Shown here in pieces: positions 45,172-53,883 of a stretch of 64,000 bases of DNA. How positions within the stretch are numbered: the stretch's first letter is position 1; each line of letters starts with the position of its first letter. Below the pieces are notes generated by a model. That model saw nothing but the letters and a program-made list of their open reading frames with translations, was not told the origin of the DNA and searched no databases. The stretch is from assembly GCF_040448675.1 (NCBI RefSeq), contig NZ_CP159289.1, forward strand, positions 6,059,001-6,123,000. Direction: 5' to 3'. The position numbers were made by a program, and so were the translations under genes. The stretch is from Dyadobacter sp. 676 (GTDB lineage: Bacteria; Bacteroidota; Bacteroidia; Cytophagales; Spirosomataceae).

Positions 45172-48100
45172 TTACCTAACTATGACGATCTTTTGGACGC
45201 TTTCGCTGCCGTCGGTCAAGATCAGTTTGACCGAGTACACACCCGGAGCGAGTTTGCTGATATCGAGCCCTTCCGAGGTTACCGACTTGCGGTCGAGTAC
45301 TTTTACGCCCGCCGCATTGTGCAGTACCACTGATTTCACATTCGTGAAATTCTTGAATTTCAACCGGTCGGTTGCGGGGTTCGGATAGGCCGCCAATAGT
45401 CCGGAAGCCTCGAACTTCGTATCCTGAATGCTGCTGTAAGCGAATGTTGCGTCTTTATCCACCATTTTCAGGCGATAATAGTTGATGCCTTCGGCTGGTG
45501 CATTATCGACGAAGTCATACTGTTTCAGCGTATTGCTCTCTCCGTGCGACGCTTTTATACCGATAGTCGTCCAGTGACGTGCGTCCGTGCTGCGCTCGAT
45601 TTCGAAGCGATCGCTGTTGGTCTCTTCGGTGGTTGCCCAGTTCAGCAGGGCAATACCCTTCGCACCATTTCCTTCCTTTTTGACGCGGAACGAAACCAGC
45701 GTGACAGGCAGAGGTTTGACGAACAGCGTACCCACTGCCGAGGTAAGGGTACAAATGTCGCTATCGCTGTCGACAATGACACGGTACTGGTATCCGTCCC
45801 ACGCCGTAGTGAATGGTGTAAGAGACAGTGAATCGGTGGCAGCACCGGAATAGGTTCCGTTGGCATCGGTTGCGCCACCCGGCGCAAGATTGGTCCAGGT
45901 TGTTCCGCCGTCGGCGCTAACCTGCCACTGGTAGCTCAGCGTACCGGTACCGGTAGCGTCTACCGTGAACGAAGCGGAGATACCTACCTGGGTTGTCTGC
46001 ATTTGCGGATCAGGCTGTGTAAGCTCAATATCGCAGAGTGTGGCTGTCACGCAGTTGGCTCCGTCGTTGCTGTTGGATGGGACCGATGTGGACATAAAGC
46101 TGGCCGAATTGTTGACCGGATCTATTTTGTAGAACCGTCCCGTATTGTTATGGAATGCGTAGAGCTTGCCGGTCGCATCGGCGAAAACAGCTCCAAAACC
46201 GCCATTATTGGCAGGTAATCCGGCGATTACCTCACCCACGGCCACTTCGCCCGTGAGTGGATTGAGCGTAGTGATACGACCGTCCGCGTTAAAGCCATAC
46301 ATGAGCTGTGTAGACGGCAGGTAAGCGAAATCGAATGCGCCAAATGGTGCGCTTACCGGAACTCCGTAGGTCGGCCCGGCCTGGACTGCGAAGCCGTTGG
46401 TCGGGTCGACCAGTTTCAGGTAAGTTGAAGGACGGTTCGGATCAACATCGATCACATAGAAACTGGGCTGATTTGTCTGATAAACCATCATATAGCCGTT
46501 GGGCAATTCCACGCCGACGTTGAAGCCACCGGCCGCGGGCAGGTTGGCGATCGGGTATTCCACGGTACCACCTTCGCGGTCGATCTGTACAATGCTATTG
46601 GTTCCGTTTTTGGTCGCCCACAGCATATTGTCGGCGGAGTTGTAGATCAGCGAGTTTACGGTCATCGGGAGCGGGGCGATTTCGGTACGGGCGCCAGTGC
46701 TCACATTGTATGCGTAAAGTGTTGAAACAGGTTCTCCGTCAGCGGCCGCTACCTGGTAGGTAATGCCATCGGCACAATCGAAAGGCAGGTTTTCCAGAAT
46801 GGAGTTCGGGCAGCTGGCACCGTCGTTGCTGTTCGAGGTGATACTTGTCGAAAGCAGGGTGGAGGTGGCTGCGGTAGGGTTGATGCGGTGGAATGTGCCC
46901 GGATCGTTGGCGAATGCGTAAAGCTTCCCGCTGGGGTCAGCGAACACCGCACCGAAAGTGGTATTGGTGGGCAAGCCCGCTACGACAGCTCCCACGGTCG
47001 TCGCACCGGTAACATGGTTGAGCGTCACCAATCTCGCAGTCGTTGTTTCCACGCCGTAAACAAGCCCGGTTACAGGTTCATACACAAGGTCGGCCACGTT
47101 GATAGCCGCGCTCAGTGCATTGCCGTAAGTAGGGCCGGTTTGCAGCGCATAACTGTTGGCGGGATCAACCAGGCGCAGATAAGTGGACCGCGCCGGGTTG
47201 ATATCGATTACATAGTAGCGCGGCTGATTGCTGCTGTAAACCAGCATATAACCTCCCGGAAGCCCGGTGCCCACATTGAAGTTGGTGGGAAGGTTGGCGA
47301 TCGGGTATTCCAGCAATGTGCCGTCGGCTGCGATGCGGACAATCGAGTTCGTGCCGTTTTTGGTAGCCCAAAGCGTATTGTCTATCTCGCTGTAAATAAG
47401 CGAATTTACGGTTGTGTTAAGCGGCGCGATCTGTGTTCTCGTGCCGGTGACCACATTATAGGCATACAGCGTTGAAACAGGTTCTCCATTCGCTGCCGCA
47501 ACCTGGTACGCTACCCCATCTTCGCAGGTAAACGGCGTCAGACAGCCCGTAATCGTAATAGGTTGGCTCACAGGCCCAGAACAGCCGTCATTTTCGTAAC
47601 GCGCATAGTACGTGCCTGCGGGCGCCTGTGTGGGATCGGCCACGAGCGTTGCGGCCGAAGGCGTCGCCGAGGTGTAGAAACGCAGTGTGCTACCGGTCGG
47701 CGCAGGACCAGCTACCAGTCGGTTGAGGTCATAGGTCGTTGCAGGACAGATCGGTGCGTCGGTGCTGGCGACAAGCGCAGGCGAGCCGGGAATCGCGAAC
47801 ACGTTCATCGTAGCGGACGAAGAGTTGGTCGTACACAGGTTGCTGGTTATCACACAGCGATAGCGGTAATTGTTCCAGGCGGTTGTGGTGGGTGTTACGG
47901 TAAGCGTAGCGGTGCCGCCACCGGAGTAGGTTCCGTTAGGACCTGTAAATGGCGTTGTCTGCAAATTGGCCCAGCTGCCGCCGCCATTGGTGCTTTGCTG
48001 CCACTGGTAGGTAAATGGCCCGTTACCTTCGGGGGCAACAGTGAATGTCGTGGAGTTGCCAGGGCAAAGGGTTACGTCGGCCGGGACAACCGGAATGTCG

Positions 48101-49317
48101 GTATCGCATTCCACGAATGCGTTGGGGCAGCTCGCGGCGTCGTTTCCGCCCGATGGCGGGCTGGTCGAGAGCAAAGTAGCCGTATTGGCAACGGGATCGA
48201 TGCGGTAAAAGCCGCCGGTGGCGTTGTTGAATGCGTACAGTTTGCCGGCTTTATCGCTGAACATACCGCCATACGCGGCATTTGGCAGGCCTGCTACCGG
48301 CGTTGCGTTGGTGGTAACGACGCCTGTAACGGGGTTAAGCGTAGTAATGTTGCTGCTGGGCGTGATACCATAACCCAGACCGGTCGAAGCCAGGTAGGCT
48401 ATATCCGACGAGTTAAAGCCGGCGGAGACAGATGTGCCGTAAGGAGCTCCGGTTTTCGCGGCATAGCCGTTGGCCGGATCCACGAGTTCAAGGAATGTGG
48501 GACGGGACGGGTCGACGTCGATGACATAAAATTCCGTGGCGTTGCTGGTGTACACGAGCATATAGGCATTGGGTAGCTCCACACCCACGTTGTAGCTTAC
48601 CGATGGCAGGTTCTGAATGTCATAGACAACCGTTCCGGCTCCGGCTCCGATACGGGCGATGTCATTCGAATTGGTAACGGTCGCCCAGAGAAAGTTGTCG
48701 GCTGCGGTACTGTAAATCAACGAATTCAGGTTATAGGGAGTAATACCCCCGATCTGGGTACGGGTGCCAGAGCTCACATTGTAGCTGTACAGCGAAGATT
48801 CCGTCTGGCCCGATGCGATCGCTATCTGGTAGGCGATGCCGTCGAGGCAGCCGAATGAAGTTTGCTGGCCCATCCGGAAATTCTGGTTCTGCATGTTGCC
48901 CGTCTGGTTGGTGAGAGCAATTTCACCCAGCAGCGGTGCATTCGCCTGATTGGCCGTGTTGCTGGCGCCCACCACGTCTTCGGCAACATAATAGGTGCCC
49001 GGAATGCGGTTGCCTTTCGGATTGGTGGGCGTATTGGTAAGTACGAGTTTGTGGCCCGTCAGGTTGTTGGGCAGGCCCGTGAACGAATAGCCACCGGCAG
49101 GGCCCACCTGCGTGGAGGCGATAACGGCGCCGGACGCATTCACGACGTTGACGTACATCGTGCCGCCAAAATTGGTGCCGGTCTCCCCGGCATCGACGAT
49201 CCCGTCGTTGTCGGCATCGATCCAGGCGGTCCCCGAGATGTTGACCGCCGCAGCTGCTCCATAGCACAGCACCCCGATGAGCAGGAACAGTGCTCTGATC
49301 CATAGATTTTTGTTCAT
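45172..49317 (-). CDS. Large T9SS-exported surface protein with three propeller-like repeats
   Basis: Exported protein of 1381 residues. ATG 49317 (MNKNLWIRALFLLIGVLCYG...) gives the signal peptide. Then an SdrD-B-like domain at about 25-130 (GTAWIDADNDGIVDAGETG), and three copies of a 250-residue domain that each begin with a CxDGxxYQxAxAxG motif (about residues 154, 593 and 843) and run through WATKNGTNSIVRI-type and YAFNNATGGFYRID-type blades. Copy 1 is separated from copy 2 by Ig-like domains (FTYQWQQSTNGGGSWANL; ICPATTYDLNRLV). After copy 3 come another Ig-like domain (LSYQWQVSADGGTTWTNL), the LPVTLVSFRVKKE module and a type IX sorting domain (LLAAYPNPATDRLKFKNF ... IVIVR). Probably cell-surface attached; ligand unknown. 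Single gene, own terminator. Confidence 0.88.
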   Translation of the reverse strand: MNKNLWIRALFLLIGVLCYGAAAAVNISGTAWIDADNDGIVDAGETGTNFGGTMYVNVVNASGAVIASTQVGPAGGYSFTGLPNNLTGHKLVLTNTPTNPKGNRIPGTYYVAEDVVGASNTANQANAPLLGEIALTNQTGNMQNQNFRMGQQTSFGCLDGIAYQIAIASGQTESSLYSYNVSSGTRTQIGGITPYNLNSLIYSTAADNFLWATVTNSNDIARIGAGAGTVVYDIQNLPSVSYNVGVELPNAYMLVYTSNATEFYVIDVDPSRPTFLELVDPANGYAAKTGAPYGTSVSAGFNSSDIAYLASTGLGYGITPSSNITTLNPVTGVVTTNATPVAGLPNAAYGGMFSDKAGKLYAFNNATGGFYRIDPVANTATLLSTSPPSGGNDAASCPNAFVECDTDIPVVPADVTLCPGNSTTFTVAPEGNGPFTYQWQQSTNGGGSWANLQTTPFTGPNGTYSGGGTATLTVTPTTTAWNNYRYRCVITSNLCTTNSSSATMNVFAIPGSPALVASTDAPICPATTYDLNRLVAGPAPTGSTLRFYTSATPSAATLVADPTQAPAGTYYARYENDGCSGPVSQPITITGCLTPFTCEDGVAYQVAAANGEPVSTLYAYNVVTGTRTQIAPLNTTVNSLIYSEIDNTLWATKNGTNSIVRIAADGTLLEYPIANLPTNFNVGTGLPGGYMLVYSSNQPRYYVIDINPARSTYLRLVDPANSYALQTGPTYGNALSAAINVADLVYEPVTGLVYGVETTTARLVTLNHVTGATTVGAVVAGLPTNTTFGAVFADPSGKLYAFANDPGTFHRINPTAATSTLLSTSITSNSNDGASCPNSILENLPFDCADGITYQVAAADGEPVSTLYAYNVSTGARTEIAPLPMTVNSLIYNSADNMLWATKNGTNSIVQIDREGGTVEYPIANLPAAGGFNVGVELPNGYMMVYQTNQPSFYVIDVDPNRPSTYLKLVDPTNGFAVQAGPTYGVPVSAPFGAFDFAYLPSTQLMYGFNADGRITTLNPLTGEVAVGEVIAGLPANNGGFGAVFADATGKLYAFHNNTGRFYKIDPVNNSASFMSTSVPSNSNDGANCVTATLCDIELTQPDPQMQTTQVGISASFTVDATGTGTLSYQWQVSADGGTTWTNLAPGGATDANGTYSGAATDSLSLTPFTTAWDGYQYRVIVDSDSDICTLTSAVGTLFVKPLPVTLVSFRVKKEGNGAKGIALLNWATTEETNSDRFEIERSTDARHWTTIGIKASHGESNTLKQYDFVDNAPAEGINYYRLKMVDKDATFAYSSIQDTKFEASGLLAAYPNPATDRLKFKNFTNVKSVVLHNAAGVKVLDRKSVTSEGLDISKLAPGVYSVKLILTDGSESVQKIVIVR
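46030..48858 (-). repeat. Three-copy intragenic repeat of the propeller-like domain
   Basis: Copies at about 48096-48858 (first in the protein), 46790-47540 (second) and 46030-46789 (third). Copies 2 and 3 are adjacent and share EPVSTLYAYNV and MTVNSLIY/TTVNSLIY blocks more closely with each other than with copy 1, which suggests a later duplication. Confidence 0.8.
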
Positions 49318-49843
49318 AAGCAAGCGTTTGAATTAGGTGAAAAAAAGAAAAAGGGATTTGTTGACTCGATATCCATGGTGTGTCAGGCGAGCCCGGCGGC
49401 AGCGCCAGTGTTATTGACGATGGGTGTCTTTTCCTTTTACAGGAGGATGATCCGACTATTGAAGCCGTAGGCAAATATCGAACTAAATAGAAATGAAACA
49501 CGATTTGAATTGTAGAATCGTTTCTACAAAATCCTATTGGAAATCTAAGCGATTTTAGATATGGAAGAGGGTAAAAGCCGGGATTTCCAAAAAGGCAGGG
49601 GCGGATGTGCTTCCCGAAAAACAGCTAAACGCGCAGCCTTAAGCGGGCCGAAGAATCCCGAACCGGAACAGATAAAAACCCGCGCTATACACAGGTATAG
49701 TGGTAACCTCGGGGTAAGCAGTCGATCTCGCGTGCCGTAGGTGCCTATTTTTGTATCACCGCCCGGCTCGGGGGCTTGGCTGTCGGAGCAGCTTCGGTGA
49801 GGGCCGGGTGTGATGTATTCATACCACCAAACACAATGAAATC
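49318..49843. other. 526-bp divergent intergenic region with two AT-rich dyads
   Basis: No gene is visible. It contains TTGTAGAA-TCGT-TTCTACAA (49510-49529, perfect 8-bp arms) and ATCTAA-GCGATT-TTAGAT (49543-49560). On the minus strand GATATTTG (49472-49479) is a possible -7 element for the large surface protein, placing both dyads upstream of the promoter where an activator would bind. On the plus strand TATTTTTG (49746-49753) fits yceI. Confidence 0.5.
49746..49753 (+). promoter_or_regulatory. Probable -7 element (TATTTTTG) of the YceI gene
   Basis: All fixed positions of TAnnTTTG match; about 90 bp upstream of the ATG at 49844. No clear -33 element. Confidence 0.4.
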
Positions 49844-50377
49844 ATGTCAAAGACAACGTGGAATGTAGATGTAGCGCATTCGGAAGTTCAGTTTAAAGTA
49901 AAACACCTCGTTATTTCAACCGTAACCGGCTTTTTTCGCAATTTCAGCGGCACGGCGTTGACGGACGGCGACAGTTTTGAAAATGCCGACGTCAATTTTA
50001 CGATCGACGTCAACAGCGTCGATACCGGCCAGCCGGGGCGCGACGAGCATTTACGCAATGCCGATTTTTTCGAAGCCGAAAAATATCCCGAGTTCCGTTT
50101 TGTTTCGACCTCCCTCAAAAAGGACAAAGGCGATGTGTACAAGCTCGTGGGTGACCTGACCATCAAAGGCATTACCAAAGAGGTGGAATTCACTGCCGAA
50201 TACGGCGGCACCGAGCGCGATCCCTGGGGCAACACCAAGGCCGGGTTTGAAGTGACAGGCACAATCGATCGTAAGGATTTCGGGGTGACATTCAACTCGC
50301 TGACTGAAACCGGCGGCCTCGCATTGGGGGAAAATATCAAGATACTGGCCAATATCCAGCTCGCGAAACAGGCATAA
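49844..50377 (+). CDS. YceI family lipid-binding protein
   Basis: Lipocalin-like protein of 177 residues that binds long isoprenoid chains in family members of known structure. The pattern is complete: WNVDVAHSEVQFKVKHLVIS, VTGFFRNFSGT, NVNSVDTGQPGRDEHLRNADFF (in two parts), PEFRFVSTS, VGDLTIKGITKEVEF, and DRKDFGVTF. There is no signal peptide, so unlike E. coli YceI this version is predicted cytosolic, which is common in Bacteroidota. Followed at once by a strong terminator. Confidence 0.94.
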   Translation: MSKTTWNVDVAHSEVQFKVKHLVISTVTGFFRNFSGTALTDGDSFENADVNFTIDVNSVDTGQPGRDEHLRNADFFEAEKYPEFRFVSTSLKKDKGDVYKLVGDLTIKGITKEVEFTAEYGGTERDPWGNTKAGFEVTGTIDRKDFGVTFNSLTETGGLALGENIKILANIQLAKQA

Positions 50378-50407
50378 CAGCCATTATTTAGAGTAGCTGA
50401 CGTGCGA

Positions 50408-50439
50408 GAGGGTGTCCCGGTTCGGGATACCCTCTTTTT
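50408..50439 (+). terminator. Terminator after the YceI gene
   Basis: Twelve-pair stem with one G-T (GAGGGTGTCCCG at 50408-50419 with CGGGATACCCTC at 50423-50434), 3-nt loop, then TTTTT. Confidence 0.9.
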
Positions 50440-50509
50440 CCTGGTAAATGGTTTTTGATTTAATTTGCATACCCTATTAAATTACTAGAATATTTCCCGG
50501 CCCGTTTAT

Positions 50510-51328
50510 ATGCAAATTGAGATTAAGAATAAACTGAATGACAATGAGTTATTCCGGATCAAAAGAATGAAGGAGGTGATCAAGACCACCCGGCCGCACG
50601 GCCATAAGGAATACCTCGAAATCATCTATCTCACACAGGGCGAAGGACTTCATCAAATCGACCACCACCGTTTTCAGGTGCGCGGCAACAGTTTATACCT
50701 GGTGATGCCCGGCCAGATCCACAATTGGGAGCTTACCTCCATTCCAAAGGGGTTTGTGATCATGGTGCAGAAGGATTTTCTGCTTGGACATCCGCTGTAC
50801 GATGCCCTTTTCCAGAGCTTCCCGCTGACCTTCCACAGCGGCTACCACCTCGAACAGACCGGCGCAACGGTACAGGGCATTTTCGAAAGCATCGAAAATG
50901 AACACGCCGGGCGGCAGCCGAACTACGAGGCTGTTATCCAGACTTATCTTTTGTTGCTTTTCAATCTTTTGAAGCGGGAAATGCGCAGTAGCACCGACGC
51001 TCAGCCGGAGCCGCCATTGCTCAGATCGTTTTTTGCCATGGTTGGAACACATTACAGAACCGTACACGAAGTGGGCTGGTATGCCAGCCAATTGAATGTG
51101 ACCACCAAGACGCTGAATACCCACTGCCGCAAGTTTCTGTACAAGACGGCCGGTGCGGTGATCGGCGAGAAGCTGTCGGCCGAAAGCAAGCGGTTGCTGC
51201 TGTACTCGCAGGCCAATCTGGGCGAAATCGCCTATGAGCTGGGTTTTACCGATCCCTCGCATTTCAATAAGTTTTTCAAAAGGCAAACAGGCGTATTGCC
51301 GAGCGTTTACCGGAAAGGCATTTCCTGA
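50510..51328 (+). CDS. AraC family transcriptional regulator
   Basis: Regulator of 272 residues. N-terminal cupin-like ligand domain (GHKEYLEIIYLTQGEGLHQI, YLVMPGQIHNWEL) and C-terminal AraC DNA-binding domain at about 175-272 (HEVGWYASQLNVTTKTLNTH, LGEIAYELGFTDPSHFNKFF, RQTGVLPSVYRKG). The downstream TonB-receptor-like gene begins 98 bp after its stop on the same strand, with its own -7 element, and is the likely target. A second AraC/receptor pair at 63.1-64 kb shows the same layout. Confidence 0.93.
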   Translation: MQIEIKNKLNDNELFRIKRMKEVIKTTRPHGHKEYLEIIYLTQGEGLHQIDHHRFQVRGNSLYLVMPGQIHNWELTSIPKGFVIMVQKDFLLGHPLYDALFQSFPLTFHSGYHLEQTGATVQGIFESIENEHAGRQPNYEAVIQTYLLLLFNLLKREMRSSTDAQPEPPLLRSFFAMVGTHYRTVHEVGWYASQLNVTTKTLNTHCRKFLYKTAGAVIGEKLSAESKRLLLYSQANLGEIAYELGFTDPSHFNKFFKRQTGVLPSVYRKGIS

Positions 51329-51379
51329 ATATACCAGTTTTCGGACGGAAAGTACAAAAGTCTACTGATCTTGTAGGGT

Positions 51380-51387
51380 TATTTTTG
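51380..51387 (+). promoter_or_regulatory. Probable -7 element (TATTTTTG) of the receptor-like gene
   Basis: All fixed positions of TAnnTTTG match, about 40 bp before the ATG at 51427. No TTTG lies at the -33 position, consistent with activation by the AraC protein encoded upstream. Confidence 0.45.
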
Positions 51388-51426
51388 CGACATCGCTCAA
51401 CACCATGAATGCGGCGCGTTAGCCCT

Positions 51427-53880
51427 ATGAAACCCTTTTTATCTCTTGCATTTTTCTTTTGCTGGTTGGCATCGGCCATAGCTCAGGGCCAGCCGGCGGT
51501 CATCGGCAAAGTTATCGATCGGCAGTCGGGGCAGGCGTTGCCTTACGCGTCGGTCGCATTGTCCCGTTCCGCCGATTCCACACTGTTGAGCGGCGTTTTG
51601 ACGGATGAAAAGGGTGGTTTCCGCTTCGAAAAACTCGAAGCCGGTGCCTATTACCTGGAAGTGCAATACATCGGTTACCGGCGTGCGCGGGTGTCGCTGC
51701 CCGCACTTGCCGGTGCGACGACGGAGCTGCCGCCCGTTGCCATGCAACCCGACGGCCGGGTGCTGAATGCTGTGGAAGTGACAGGCAACCGGGAAGTTAT
51801 GGAAAATCGCATCGACAGGCAGGTGTACCGCGCCGGGCAGTTCCTGGGAAGCCAGGGAGGGACGGCTGTGGACGTGCTGAAAAACACCCCTTCGGTGACG
51901 GTCAATAGTGAGGGCGACATTACGCTGCGCGGCTCGACCGGCTTCCTCGTGCTCGTGAACGGCAAGCCCGTGCAGACCGACCCTTCGATTATATTAAACC
52001 AGATTCCGGCGAATACTATTGAAAATGTGGAGATCATAACCAGTCCCTCGGCACGTTTCGACCCGGACGGGAAATCGGGTATTATTAACATTACCACCAA
52101 AACCGCCGATAAAAACAGCCAGAGCCTGATCGTGAATATGCAGGCCGGATTGCCTTCTGTCCATACCTACCATAATCTGAAAAATCCCCGGCGTTTCGGC
52201 GGCGACGCGGCCTGGGGCATGAAGGCAGGTAAATGGGAAGTGAACCTGAGCGGCAATTACCTCCGCAACGACCTTACCGGCCGGAGGGTGGGGGATGTGA
52301 ATACGATGATCGAAGACGTTTTTACGTCCTTTCCATCCGACGGCGAGCGGAGCTTCAAGCGGTACAACTACACGGCGCGGGCTTCGGTCAGCTTCGCAGC
52401 CGACCCATCGAACGTGATTTCGGCAGGTTTTTATAAAGGATACCGTTTCCAGTCGAGGCGGGCCGATTTGGTGTACAATAATACCAAAACAGATCTCGAA
52501 ACAGGGCAGAACGTGGGCAGGATTACCTATTTCAATTCCAATATCGCGCAGAAAACGGCCGATGTAATGTCGGGTAACCTGGATTACCTGCACCGCTTCG
52601 CAAACAAATCGGAGCTGACGCTTTCGGGGCTGACCGAATCGGCGGAGCTGGACGGGCTCACGACAAATGTCAACCTGTCGGAGCCGGGCAGAACCCGCGC
52701 GCTGCAAAATACACGTAACCCGAGCGGGAACCCGCTGAACGCATACCGGTTACAAGCCGACTACGTTGTTCCGATTGGCAAAGGGAAACTGGAAACCGGT
52801 TACCAATACCGGAACCAGGCACAGAAAGGTACATTTCAATATCTTGACCAGAATCTCGAAACCGGCGAATTTGTGCTGGTGCCGCAGTTTTCAAGCCGGA
52901 CACGCCTGATCAACCACATCCACTCGATGTACGGCCAGTATAGCGGAAAATCGGGGAAGCTGGAATATTCGGGTGGATTGCGTTATGAATATGCGACCCG
53001 CCGGTTTACCGCCGAAGGTACCGGCACGCGCAACCTCGATTTGTCCAATTTCTTTCCTTCGGCACAATTGCAATACCAGTTTGCCAAGGGCTGGCGCGGG
53101 AAGGCCGGCTACACGCGCCGGGTGCAGCGCACGACCAATAACGAGCTGAACCCATTTCCCGAGCGCGAGCATTCCGAAACGCTCGAATCAGGGGATCCGG
53201 ACATTCTGCCTGAATTTATCGGGCAGGCCGAAGCGGGCGTCGTGCGGGAGTTTGCAAAGGGGAGTGCTTTTCTGACGTTCTATAATCAGCGTATCAAAAA
53301 CGTGGTCAACCGGGTCAACAGCGTATACAATGATACGATCGTTAACCGCATTTACACCAATGCCGGCCTGGCTACCTCCTGGGGGGTGGAAGTCGGCGGG
53401 AATGCGAACCTGACCAAATGGTGGCAGCTTTACGCGGGCGCGAACCTGTACCGGTATGCGATCGAGGGAGGGCTTTTCCGAAATACTGTGGTGGTGAATA
53501 CGTCCAGCGTGGTGTATTCCCTGAATGCCAATACGACCTTCAAAATCGCCCCGGCTTTGCAGGTGCAGTGGGCGATCAGTTACCTGTCGAAAAGGGTGAC
53601 GGCGCAGGGTGAGGACTCGCGGTTTGTGAACCCGTCGTTGTCCGTCAAAAGGACATTCCTGAAAGGTAAGCTGGCCGCGACGTTGCAATGGCAGAACATG
53701 GACCTGGGCATCGTGGGCGCCAACCGGCAGCGCATTACCACCTGGGGCAAAGATTTTTATACAACCACCAATTACATCCAGGAAACCGATATTTTCCTGA
53801 TTAACCTGAGTTATAATCTAAACCAGCTCACCCGGAAAGCCAAACTCCCGTCCAGCGAATTCGGCGAACGGGAGTTTTAA
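51427..53880 (+). CDS. TonB-receptor-like outer membrane beta-barrel protein
   Basis: Outer-membrane protein of 817 residues. Signal peptide MKPFLSLAFFFCWLASAIAQ, carboxypeptidase-like domain at about 24-100 (IGKVIDRQSGQALPYASVAL, GGFRFEKLEAGAYYLEVQY), plug at about 115-225 (GTAVDVLKNTPSVTVNSEGD, VEIITSPSARFDPDGKSGII), OMP_b-brl_3 barrel to the C-terminus. ATG 51427 is chosen over the in-frame start at 51409. Same family as the products at 23305-25710 and 60722-63103. Its stop is 3 bp from that of the convergent S41 protease gene. Confidence 0.92.
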   Translation: MKPFLSLAFFFCWLASAIAQGQPAVIGKVIDRQSGQALPYASVALSRSADSTLLSGVLTDEKGGFRFEKLEAGAYYLEVQYIGYRRARVSLPALAGATTELPPVAMQPDGRVLNAVEVTGNREVMENRIDRQVYRAGQFLGSQGGTAVDVLKNTPSVTVNSEGDITLRGSTGFLVLVNGKPVQTDPSIILNQIPANTIENVEIITSPSARFDPDGKSGIINITTKTADKNSQSLIVNMQAGLPSVHTYHNLKNPRRFGGDAAWGMKAGKWEVNLSGNYLRNDLTGRRVGDVNTMIEDVFTSFPSDGERSFKRYNYTARASVSFAADPSNVISAGFYKGYRFQSRRADLVYNNTKTDLETGQNVGRITYFNSNIAQKTADVMSGNLDYLHRFANKSELTLSGLTESAELDGLTTNVNLSEPGRTRALQNTRNPSGNPLNAYRLQADYVVPIGKGKLETGYQYRNQAQKGTFQYLDQNLETGEFVLVPQFSSRTRLINHIHSMYGQYSGKSGKLEYSGGLRYEYATRRFTAEGTGTRNLDLSNFFPSAQLQYQFAKGWRGKAGYTRRVQRTTNNELNPFPEREHSETLESGDPDILPEFIGQAEAGVVREFAKGSAFLTFYNQRIKNVVNRVNSVYNDTIVNRIYTNAGLATSWGVEVGGNANLTKWWQLYAGANLYRYAIEGGLFRNTVVVNTSSVVYSLNANTTFKIAPALQVQWAISYLSKRVTAQGEDSRFVNPSLSVKRTFLKGKLAATLQWQNMDLGIVGANRQRITTWGKDFYTTTNYIQETDIFLINLSYNLNQLTRKAKLPSSEFGEREF

Positions 53881-53883
53881 AAA

